Positions 6,143 through 11,751 of a stretch of 12,968 nucleotides of DNA are shown here, piece after piece. The number at the start of each line of letters is the position of its first letter. Within the stretch, counting starts at the first letter, position 1. A program made the translations under genes and the position numbers. This DNA is from Candidatus Nitrosopumilus sp. (GTDB taxonomy: Archaea > Thermoproteota > Nitrososphaeria > Nitrososphaerales > Nitrosopumilaceae): the NCBI GenBank assembly GCA_013043295.1, contig JABDOO010000019.1:1-12968 (forward strand), given 5' to 3'. The notes under the pieces were generated by a model, which saw only the letters and a program-made list of their open reading frames with translations, was not told the origin of the DNA and made no database searches.

Positions 6143-6685
6143 ATGACAAAAGATACTGAAAAAGAATATCGTGATACAATGCAAGAGTTGATGTTGGAAC
6201 TAAAACTAAGCACACATAAATTCTTAAAAAAAGTGGGGGAAAAATCAGAGAATTTTGAATATGAAGATTTGGCAATTCCCGTAACAATTTCTTTTAAAGG
6301 AGATAGCAACGAATTTGAAATAGATGTTTTTGGATTAGGAGAAAAAATTCAATCAACGCTAATGCTCTACAATGATAATTTAAAAAATGTCCGTGCAGTT
6401 AACAGCAGTGTTGTAATTATGGAAGGAGTTACTTTTCTACATGGGAAAAAACAATTTTTTAACGAAAACGTTATTGAAAAATCAGAGTATAAAGATAACA
6501 ATTACATTCTTTTTATTTCAAAAAAAATATTGGGTTCAGAGATAGATGTAAATTCAATATCTAAATGGATGTTCGAAAAAATTCTAAAAAAAGACTGCAA
6601 GTTTGCTATTAATGGAGTAGACGTTTTAAACGAAGAAGACATTCAGATTGCTTTGAGCGGTAACATATCAAACCATATGTCTTAG
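6143..6685 (+). CDS. Conserved-looking soluble protein, unknown function
   Basis: 180 residues, no signal peptide or TM helix. The N-terminal 35 residues are a charged helix (KEYRDTMQELMLELKLSTHK). From about residue 42 the sequence alternates hydrophobic and polar residues as in beta strands: IPVTISFKG, EFEIDVFGLG, VVIMEGVTFLHGKKQFF, NYILFISKKIL. It ends with a helix (ISKWMFEKILKKD, 139-151) and a short alternating tail. There is a single cysteine, C152, and no catalytic motif that I recognise. An alpha/beta cytoplasmic domain is all that can be said. ATG start at 6143; possible weak SD-like GATGAG just upstream. The 125-bp gap to the next gene holds its promoter and nothing else convincing. 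Confidence 0.65.
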   Translation: MTKDTEKEYRDTMQELMLELKLSTHKFLKKVGEKSENFEYEDLAIPVTISFKGDSNEFEIDVFGLGEKIQSTLMLYNDNLKNVRAVNSSVVIMEGVTFLHGKKQFFNENVIEKSEYKDNNYILFISKKILGSEIDVNSISKWMFEKILKKDCKFAINGVDVLNEEDIQIALSGNISNHMS

Positions 6686-6781
6686 ATGAAAAATAAATTC
6701 TATATGTTTAAGGTTAGATTTTCCATGATTATGGATTGTATAACAAGCATATCTCATTCATACTAGCAAAGAGGCATAATG

Positions 6782-6789
6782 CTTAATTT
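6782..6789 (+). promoter_or_regulatory. Possible TATA box of the 6811-7946 pair
   Basis: CTTAATTT is centred about 26 bp before the ATG at 6811. It would drive both the 65-residue gene and the overlapping metalloprotease gene. Confidence 0.35.
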
Positions 6790-6810
6790 CATTATTTTGT
6801 AATATAATGG

Positions 6811-7008
6811 ATGGAAGGCTCAGAAATAGCAAAACGTGACCATCAGAGAAACAAATCTGAAATTGTAAAACTAGTCAAAGAAATGTTCACTTTGAATAAA
6901 TGGGGAGATGAGGAATACAGAGTAAAACTCCAAAAATTAGTCATAAAAGATGAAGAGTTAGTTGCAGATGTAATTAGAAAAATAAAATTGGAAAAAGGGT
7001 CGGAATGA
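6811..7008 (+). CDS. Small helical protein coupled to the metalloprotease
   Basis: 65 residues, highly charged, predicted to be two or three helices: AKRDHQRNKSEIVKLVKEMF (7-26) and VIKDEELVADVIRKIKLEKG (44-63). No cysteine, no signal peptide, so probably cytoplasmic. The stop codon overlaps the start of the next gene in the sequence ATGA (7005-7008), which points to one mRNA and coupled translation. Because the downstream product is exported, this protein could be a regulator or a helper of protease production, but that rests only on position. An ATG at 6807 is in another frame and reaches a stop after 10 codons; the ATG at 6811 fits the TATA spacing. Confidence 0.65.
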   Translation: MEGSEIAKRDHQRNKSEIVKLVKEMFTLNKWGDEEYRVKLQKLVIKDEELVADVIRKIKLEKGSE

Positions 7009-7946
7009 AATCCGTAATTATTCCATTAGCATTTTTTCTGATTGTTCCATCAATTGTTTATGCTGAACCTCCAGAAAATTATTCTCCACCATTGATTTGT
7101 ATTCAAGAATTTCCAGATGACGATTCAGTGTCAGATATTAAAAAGAAAATGTATGCCAAAGAAATCAGAGCAGGCATCACTGAATGGGTAAATATGATTA
7201 AAGAACAATCTACATTCCCTAGGTCTGAGAACTGGAAATGGGATTTTGACATACAAAATGTAGTTTCACCATCTAACTGTAGTGTCAATGTGCAATTTCT
7301 TTCAGAGCCTACAGCAGATAATAGTGAACGTGTGTTAGGACAATACTTTCCAGATACAAATTTGATAAACTTGTACTACTATACGCCATACAAATGTGAA
7401 ACACATAGAGATTCTTCGTATATCTATTATGGAACATGTAGAAGTTCAATAGATTTGGCTACTACTGACGAGTTGGGTTCAATATTCAAACATGAATTTG
7501 GCCACGCATTAGGATTGCAACATGATAAATCTGAAACATCATTGATGAATGCCATTTATCAACAAGTACCATACAAAGGACGGATAACACCCTATGATGT
7601 AGACAAGGTCATAGACATGTATCCAAATGGATTTTTTTCTGAAGTCCAATCCCAAACAAATTCAGATTATTTCCAAGAATCAAATTTACAAATTCCACAA
7701 TGGGTTAGAAATAATGCATTGTGGTGGTCTGAAGATCAAATCGATGATACCACATTTGTAACAGGCATAAAATATTTGATAGATCACGACATTCTTAACA
7801 TTACACAAACAGTGAAAACTTCTAGTTATGTAACTGAAATTCCAGCCTGGATAAAGACAAATGCAGGCTGGTGGGCAGAAGGAGAAATAAATGACGAATT
7901 ATTTGTTTCAGGTATTCAATATTTGATTCAGGAAGGATTAATGTAA
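7005..7946 (+). CDS. Secreted matrixin-like zinc metalloprotease with two C-terminal surface repeats
   Basis: 313 residues. A Sec signal peptide (MKSVIIPLAFFLIVPSIVYA, 1-20) is followed by a mature protein starting EPPENY. The metzincin zinc site HEFGHALGLQHD is at 163-174 (ligands H163, H167, H173; catalytic E164), with a Met-turn SLMN at 179-182, as in matrixins. Cysteines at 32, 92, 131 and 145 could form two disulfides. The C-terminus holds two copies of a 35-residue module (230-264 and 279-313) with the pattern IPxW(I/V)(R/K)xNAxWW, then an acidic stretch, then F V x G I x Y L I. This module is one I associate with many thaumarchaeal exported proteins and may attach them to the cell surface; its role is inferred. 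No pro-domain cysteine switch is evident. Translation is coupled to the upstream gene by ATGA. Confidence 0.85.
   Translation: MKSVIIPLAFFLIVPSIVYAEPPENYSPPLICIQEFPDDDSVSDIKKKMYAKEIRAGITEWVNMIKEQSTFPRSENWKWDFDIQNVVSPSNCSVNVQFLSEPTADNSERVLGQYFPDTNLINLYYYTPYKCETHRDSSYIYYGTCRSSIDLATTDELGSIFKHEFGHALGLQHDKSETSLMNAIYQQVPYKGRITPYDVDKVIDMYPNGFFSEVQSQTNSDYFQESNLQIPQWVRNNALWWSEDQIDDTTFVTGIKYLIDHDILNITQTVKTSSYVTEIPAWIKTNAGWWAEGEINDELFVSGIQYLIQEGLM
7692..7943 (+). repeat. Two tandem NAxWW surface modules within the metalloprotease
   Basis: Codons for residues 230-264 (7692-7796) and 279-313 (7839-7943). Aligned without gaps, shared positions include I-P, W, N-A, W-W, I-D/I-N, F-V, G-I, Y-L-I and a final hydrophobic pair. 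A 14-residue Thr/Ser-rich linker separates the copies. The second copy ends exactly at the stop codon. Confidence 0.75.
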
Positions 7947-7990
7947 TTTTAGAAATATTGGAATAAAAAATATGCTCTTACAAAATATCT

Positions 7991-8013
7991 AAAAAATAAA
8001 AAAAGAAAAAAAA
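7991..8013 (-). terminator. Oligo-T terminator of the secreted Cys-repeat gene
   Basis: Read on the minus strand, the DNA immediately after the TAA at 8015-8017 has T runs of 8, 7 and 6 broken by single bases. T-rich tracts without a hairpin are the standard archaeal intrinsic termination signal. It lies between two convergent genes; on the plus strand it is A-rich and would not stop the protease transcript. Confidence 0.7.
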
Positions 8014-8014
8014 G

Positions 8015-9937
8015 TTAGCTAGCAGGAATTACAAATCCTCTATCTATCATCTTAAGTGCAGTATCTGCTTTGAGACACATTGGAACACCGTTTGATGCTT
8101 TCATTACAAGGCTAAATCCTTCACGACATTCAACTTCTGTGGCATCAATGCCAGCAGTTATTTGAACACGTGGAGAAATCCATGCAAGTTGCATGTCTTT
8201 TGCCTTTTCAATGAATTCGGCTCTAAGTTCTTGCTTTTCTTCGTCTGTTAAGTCAGATGACTTTTCGCGGAGTTCTGCCTTGAAGGCTTTCATCTCAGCT
8301 AGTCTATCATGAATTGCAGATTTTCGCTCATCAGAGATTTTGTGTTTGATATTTTTCATGTGATCTTTGAACTTCATCTTAAGTTCTGACTTTTTCTCGT
8401 CAGTCAAATCACCATGTTTCTCAATGAATTTCTGTTTAATCTCGTCACGCCTCTCATCAGAAATGTCATGCTTGTTCATGATCATTGCTTTTAGTCGATC
8501 AGATTTGTCAGAAAGTTTCATTTTCATGTCTTGCTTTTTATCCATAACTTTGTCTTTCATGTGGTCTTTTGCATAGCCTTTTCTTTCATCTGGTGTCATT
8601 TCACACCATTTGGAGGCCCTATCTACAAATTCTGCATCAAAGGTTGCTACGGATAATTCAGCATCAGTCATTTTACAAAATCTATCAAATTCCATGTGAG
8701 AGAATCTATCTTTCATATGATCTTTGACTTTATCTTTCATGGTATCATGATGTTCTTTTTTGTACTCTTCTCTCTCTTCAGGAGTCATTTGACACCATTT
8801 TGAGAGTCTATCGAGTTTGGCAACATCTGTGATTTCTAGTGCACGATCAGACTCTGTCAATTTACATAGTCTATCATAGTCCATATGGTCTGCCATTTTA
8901 TCATGCATCTTATCCATTACTTTGTCTTTCATCATGGTTTTCATGTGTGCTCTGAATTCATCTCTATGTTCAGCGATAAATTCGGCTCTGTCTGTTTCGT
9001 TTAGAGTACAATATCTATCTGCTTTTGCAATTTGATCTTCTGTTTTATCATATTGTGCAGCAGTTGTACTTTTTTCATCTGCAGACATTTCACACCATTG
9101 AGCTAGTTTCTTTCTAAATTCTGCATCAATGTCTTTGTCACCAAGTTTATCTTTGACATAATCCTTTACATGATCCTTAACATGATCTCTGACTTTATGT
9201 CTGTCTTCATCTGTGATGTGATTTCTGATAAAGTCTTTGAGTTTACTATCCCTTGAATAGTCAGAAAGTTCACAATATTTTAGTAATCTTTCTGAAAATT
9301 GTGCTAGTCTAGGATGGTCTTCAAAGAATTGACGCTTCTCTTCAGCAGACATGTCACAGAAATGTGCTAGTCTGTCATCAAGATTATAATCAGGTCTTGT
9401 ATCACTACCACATTTTCCTTTATAATCACCATGTGCTAAATGTGCACGTAATGCATCATGAGATATGGATAGTGTATTTTTGCCTTTATGACAAACAAGA
9501 ACTTTATCATCGTCATCATCTGAATCATCATCGTCAGTATTTGTAAAGACTTGACCATCATCAGTCATGCATTGTTCTGGAAATGATTCCATGATAGGAT
9601 ATCCAGCTTCAACACAGTCTTCAAAATCTTCGATAACATCAACAGATTCGTCATCTATTTCATCGAATCGTTCTAGTTCAATTGCATCAATAACATCATC
9701 TAATGAATTTTCGCGATCAATGTCATCCTCAATATCACAAATGATTGCAAGTTTTTCTGCATACTCATCTAGTTCATATTTTGATACAATATCGCTTCTT
9801 TCAGTTTCTGTCATTTCACAAAAGTTTTCTAGAATATCATCTAGTTCATCTGAATCAGCAAATGCTGTGTTTCCGGCAGTAACGCCAGTAAACATAATCA
9901 GTGAAAAAACAACGCTTAGAAGTTGTGTACTTTTCAT
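8015..9937 (-). CDS. Large secreted charged protein with Cys-pair repeats; unknown function
   Basis: 640 residues. Signal peptide at 1-27, cut near AFA/DSDE. Five Cys-pair units follow: C40-C67, C194-C222, C282-C310, C358-C382 and C421-C445. Each opens with (F/W/L)C(E/D/K)(M/L)(S/T) and ends at a second Cys; all 16 cysteines could pair. Between the first two units lie a CVxAGYPIMESFPEQC segment (108-123), an Asp-rich stretch (135-144) and a VCHKG...AHLAHGDYKGKC module (148-176), both of a kind seen in other secreted prokaryotic proteins. Lys/Asp/His/Met-rich helical segments lie at 241-272, 331-354, 396-416 and 455-490. Residues 491-580 hold four (I/L)(S/T)DE(R/K)-type helical repeats. The C-terminal module (588-637, CREGFSLVMKASNGVPMC then TALKMIDRGFVIP) resembles a tail of other thaumarchaeal surface proteins. 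I chose ATG 9937 over TTG 9952 because it gives a clean signal peptide and ideal TATA spacing. Convergent with the protease. Confidence 0.8.
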   Translation of the reverse strand: MKSTQLLSVVFSLIMFTGVTAGNTAFADSDELDDILENFCEMTETERSDIVSKYELDEYAEKLAIICDIEDDIDRENSLDDVIDAIELERFDEIDDESVDVIEDFEDCVEAGYPIMESFPEQCMTDDGQVFTNTDDDDSDDDDDKVLVCHKGKNTLSISHDALRAHLAHGDYKGKCGSDTRPDYNLDDRLAHFCDMSAEEKRQFFEDHPRLAQFSERLLKYCELSDYSRDSKLKDFIRNHITDEDRHKVRDHVKDHVKDYVKDKLGDKDIDAEFRKKLAQWCEMSADEKSTTAAQYDKTEDQIAKADRYCTLNETDRAEFIAEHRDEFRAHMKTMMKDKVMDKMHDKMADHMDYDRLCKLTESDRALEITDVAKLDRLSKWCQMTPEEREEYKKEHHDTMKDKVKDHMKDRFSHMEFDRFCKMTDAELSVATFDAEFVDRASKWCEMTPDERKGYAKDHMKDKVMDKKQDMKMKLSDKSDRLKAMIMNKHDISDERRDEIKQKFIEKHGDLTDEKKSELKMKFKDHMKNIKHKISDERKSAIHDRLAEMKAFKAELREKSSDLTDEEKQELRAEFIEKAKDMQLAWISPRVQITAGIDATEVECREGFSLVMKASNGVPMCLKADTALKMIDRGFVIPAS

Positions 9938-9957
9938 TATGATGTTTTCCAAATATT

Positions 9958-9967
9958 GAATATAAAG
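9958..9967 (-). promoter_or_regulatory. TATA box of the secreted Cys-repeat gene
   Basis: The minus strand reads CTTTATATTC, a strong archaeal TATA box centred 25-26 bp before the ATG at 9937. It makes a leaderless start at that ATG likely and rules against the in-frame TTG at 9952, which would lie upstream of the transcription start. Confidence 0.7.
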
Positions 9968-9977
9968 GATATCGGAA

Positions 9978-10003
9978 CATTATGACGTAACATTGTGACG
10001 AAT
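9978..10003. promoter_or_regulatory. Tandem 13-bp repeat upstream of the TATA box (candidate operator)
   Basis: Two adjacent 13-bp units, 9978-9990 (CATTATGACGTAA) and 9991-10003 (CATTGTGACGAAT), match at 10 of 13 positions. The shared core is CATTRTGACG (minus strand CGTCAYAATG). They lie 10 bp upstream of the TATA box of the secreted-protein gene, the usual place for an archaeal activator or BRE-proximal regulator to bind. Confidence 0.4.
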
Positions 10004-10259
10004 CCTTTATTACAAATGAGACAATTTTTAGCAAATTTTACAGTTATCAGGCACAAAATATCCTGTGAATAAAATATGTGTAAAGCAATTTCTTGTATTA
10101 AATTTTTTAAATTAGTTCCATGATTCCACAAGAAGAAAATGAGTTTGTAGAGAATTATCCAAATGGGCTAAAATTTATTTGATTTTTATCTTAACACCTG
10201 GAGCAGTTGTAGTTTTTGAACACGCATTTTGTTAAGTAGAAAAATTACAAGTCACAATT

Positions 10260-10376
10260 ATGAAATACATTGGAACAACTAAACTAGAACATGGAATTGT
10301 GATGCACTATGAAAATAGTCAAGGAAACCTAGAATCATGTTTTATAGAAAAGAGTTCATTAGATAAATTCAAATGA
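10260..10376 (+). CDS. Possible 38-residue peptide gene
   Basis: ATG at 10260 opens 38 codons, beginning MKYIGTTKLEHGIVMHYENS and ending SSLDKFK. Composition is ordinary for a soluble protein: a strand-like start, one cysteine (C27) and a basic end. The upstream TATA-like element (TTTTGTTAAG, 10227-10236) is weak but correctly spaced, about 28 bp before the ATG. It ends just before the TATA box of the nitroreductase gene, so it fits the gap neatly. No family recognised, and a chance ORF is quite possible. Confidence 0.4.
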   Translation: MKYIGTTKLEHGIVMHYENSQGNLESCFIEKSSLDKFK

Positions 10377-10383
10377 TAAATAC
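10374..10383 (+). promoter_or_regulatory. TATA box of the nitroreductase-UDG operon
   Basis: TGATAAATAC is centred about 26 bp before the ATG at 10404. The spacing favours ATG 10404 over the in-frame TTG at 10392 as the translation start. Confidence 0.5.
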
Positions 10384-10403
10384 AAAAGTATTTGATATTA
10401 TTC

Positions 10404-11015
10404 ATGGATACATTTGATGCAATTGAACAAAGACGTTCTGTAAAACATTTTGAACCCAACCATAAACTTACTGATAATGAATTAAAAAAAATTCTATCGC
10501 TGGCTGTTTTATCTCCTACTTCATTTAACATGCAAAACTGGAGATTTGTCATAGTAAAGGATAAAATTCTTAGAAAACAAATTCGTGCAGCATCATGGGA
10601 TCAAGCCCAAGTAACTGATGCATCAATTCTATTGGTAGTTTGTGCAGATTTAAAATCATGGAAAAAAGATCCTGCACAATATTGGATTAATGTGCCTAAA
10701 GATACTCAAGATTTTCTAGTATCGTCCATGGGGCCGTTCTATGCAGATAATGAGGAATTACAAAGAGATGAAGCAATGAGATCTTGTGGGATTGCTGCTC
10801 AAACTATAATGCTTACAGCAAAATCAATGGGTTATGATTCAAATCCAATGATAGGTTTTGATCCAAACAAGGTTGCAGAGATTATCAATTTACCTAAAGA
10901 TCATATTATTTCAATGCTAATTGCAATAGGAAAACAAGCAAAACCTCCAATGCCTCGTGGGGGTCAGCTTCCATTAGAAAAAGTAGTTTTTACTGATAAA
11001 TTCTCACAGGAATAA
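10404..11015 (+). CDS. Nitroreductase family flavoprotein
   Basis: 203 residues, typical for the FMN-dependent nitroreductase family, whose members act as cytoplasmic homodimers and use NAD(P)H to reduce nitro compounds, quinones or flavins; the true substrate is unknown. Visible FMN-binding signatures: AIEQRRSVKHF (6-16, the RRS-x-R-x-F motif with K replacing R at 14), LSPTSFNMQNWRFVIV (36-51, matching APS-x-x-N-x-Q-P-W-R-F with N in place of P), and the C-terminal GKQAKPPMPRGGQLPLEKVV (176-195), where R185 would contact the FMN phosphate. C128-G129-I130 lies before the dimer-forming helix. The start is ATG 10404 on TATA spacing. The stop is followed after 5 nt by the UDG start, so the two are probably co-transcribed. 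Confidence 0.88.
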   Translation: MDTFDAIEQRRSVKHFEPNHKLTDNELKKILSLAVLSPTSFNMQNWRFVIVKDKILRKQIRAASWDQAQVTDASILLVVCADLKSWKKDPAQYWINVPKDTQDFLVSSMGPFYADNEELQRDEAMRSCGIAAQTIMLTAKSMGYDSNPMIGFDPNKVAEIINLPKDHIISMLIAIGKQAKPPMPRGGQLPLEKVVFTDKFSQE

Positions 11016-11020
11016 TTAAT

Positions 11021-11686
11021 TTGAAATCAATAGTATCATTAAATAAAAAAATTGCAAGTTGCAAAAAGTGTCCAAGACTAACACAGTACATTCAAGATGT
11101 TGCAACAAATAAGGTAAGGCGATTCAAAGACGAGAAATACTATGGCAAACCACTCTCAGGATTTGGAGATGTCAAGGCTAAATTACTAATTGTTGGGTTA
11201 GCACCAGCTGCTCATGGTGGTAACAGGACAGGACGAATGTTTACAGGTGATTCATCTGGGGACTGGGTAGCCAAAGTAATGCACAAACATGGATTTGCAT
11301 CTATTCCTACAAGTCAATCACTTAATGATGGATTAGTTCTACACAATGCATACATAACTGCAGCAGTTAGATGTGCACCACCTCAAAACAAACCAACTAA
11401 ACAAGAAAGAGATACATGCTTTGAATATTTACAACAAGAAAAAGAGATTCTAAATAATGTTACAACAATATTATGTCTTGGAAAAATTGCATATGATGCA
11501 GTATGTAGATTGTATGAAGTAAAGATAGAAAAGTTTGGACACAACAAATTATTTTGCTATGATGAGTTTAATATAATCACATCATACCATCCATCAAAAC
11601 AAAATACACAGACAGGTAGACTAACTTGGACTCAGTGGTCAGCAGTATTTTCTAAAGCCAAAAAATTATCAAAAAAGATACAGTAA
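11021..11686 (+). CDS. Family 5 uracil-DNA glycosylase (UDGb), Fe-S
   Basis: 221 residues, normal for the family. It removes uracil, and by family also hypoxanthine and other deaminated bases, from DNA to start base-excision repair. Motif A reads GLAPAAHGGNRTGRMFTGD (59-77), which is specific to family 5: the catalytic Asp/Asn of other UDGs is replaced by Ala. Motif C reads SYHPSKQNTQTGRLT (188-202) with H190. Four cysteines, C14, C17 (CKKCP), C118 (VRCAPP) and C133, are placed as the [4Fe-4S] ligands. The start is TTG at 11021, needed to retain the Cys pair; no other Met occurs before residue 73. It follows the nitroreductase by 5 nt with no separate promoter seen. Confidence 0.92.
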   Translation: MKSIVSLNKKIASCKKCPRLTQYIQDVATNKVRRFKDEKYYGKPLSGFGDVKAKLLIVGLAPAAHGGNRTGRMFTGDSSGDWVAKVMHKHGFASIPTSQSLNDGLVLHNAYITAAVRCAPPQNKPTKQERDTCFEYLQQEKEILNNVTTILCLGKIAYDAVCRLYEVKIEKFGHNKLFCYDEFNIITSYHPSKQNTQTGRLTWTQWSAVFSKAKKLSKKIQ

Positions 11687-11692
11687 TCCTCG

Positions 11693-11719
11693 CACATTTT
11701 AACACAATTTCACACATTT
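11693..11719. repeat. Three direct repeats with exact 10-bp period upstream of the kinase promoter
   Basis: The core CACAWTT occurs at 11693-11699, 11703-11709 and 11713-11719, with identical spacing of one helical turn. The last copy abuts the TATA box of the histidine kinase gene. The position and phasing suit a binding site for a multimeric transcription regulator, possibly autoregulation by the kinase's own pathway. Confidence 0.45.
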
Positions 11720-11728
11720 GTTTATTAG
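11720..11728 (+). promoter_or_regulatory. TATA box of the histidine kinase gene
   Basis: GTTTATTAG is centred about 27 bp before the TTG at 11752, again giving a leaderless start at a non-ATG codon. Confidence 0.5.
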
Positions 11729-11751
11729 ATTCCAAAATATAGGAATAGAAA

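Larger units (their letters stand above)
9938..10259. other. 322-bp gene-poor region with promoter and doubtful peptide fragment
   Basis: The left 70 bp are the promoter region of the secreted Cys-repeat gene. The rest holds no convincing gene. An ATG at 10120 opens a 20-codon frame that stops at 10180-10182, with a TATTAAAT-like element shortly upstream. In another frame, codons 10143-10235 read RELSKWAKIYLIFILTPGA and end in FEHAFC, like the amphipathic start and membrane helix of a small protein, but without a start codon. The two frames could be parts of one shifted small membrane protein, or chance. No tRNA-like fold was seen. Confidence 0.4.

Noticed and set aside
6686..6766. 26-codon ORF (MKNKFYMFKVRFSMIMDC...) right after the 6143-6685 gene
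   Set aside because: Very short, no promoter or ribosome-binding site, no recognisable motif; most likely chance in A/T-rich DNA.
8367..8576. Plus-strand hydrophobic/Ser frame, 69 codons
   Set aside because: Antisense shadow of the secreted Cys-repeat gene.
9938..9952. TTG start extending the secreted protein by five residues
   Set aside because: The TATA box at 9958-9967 places the transcription start near 9937, and the ATG there gives the better signal peptide.
9567..9959. Ser-rich 130-codon plus-strand frame
   Set aside because: Exact antisense of the acidic N-terminal part of the secreted protein; Asp/Glu-rich codons read backwards give Ser/Ile-rich frames.
9940..10131. Minus-strand frame upstream of the secreted protein gene
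   Set aside because: It covers the TATA box and the tandem repeat and has no family features; the region acts as a promoter.
10319..10552. Minus-strand 77-codon frame
   Set aside because: Antisense to the nitroreductase start, its promoter and the end of the 38-residue ORF.
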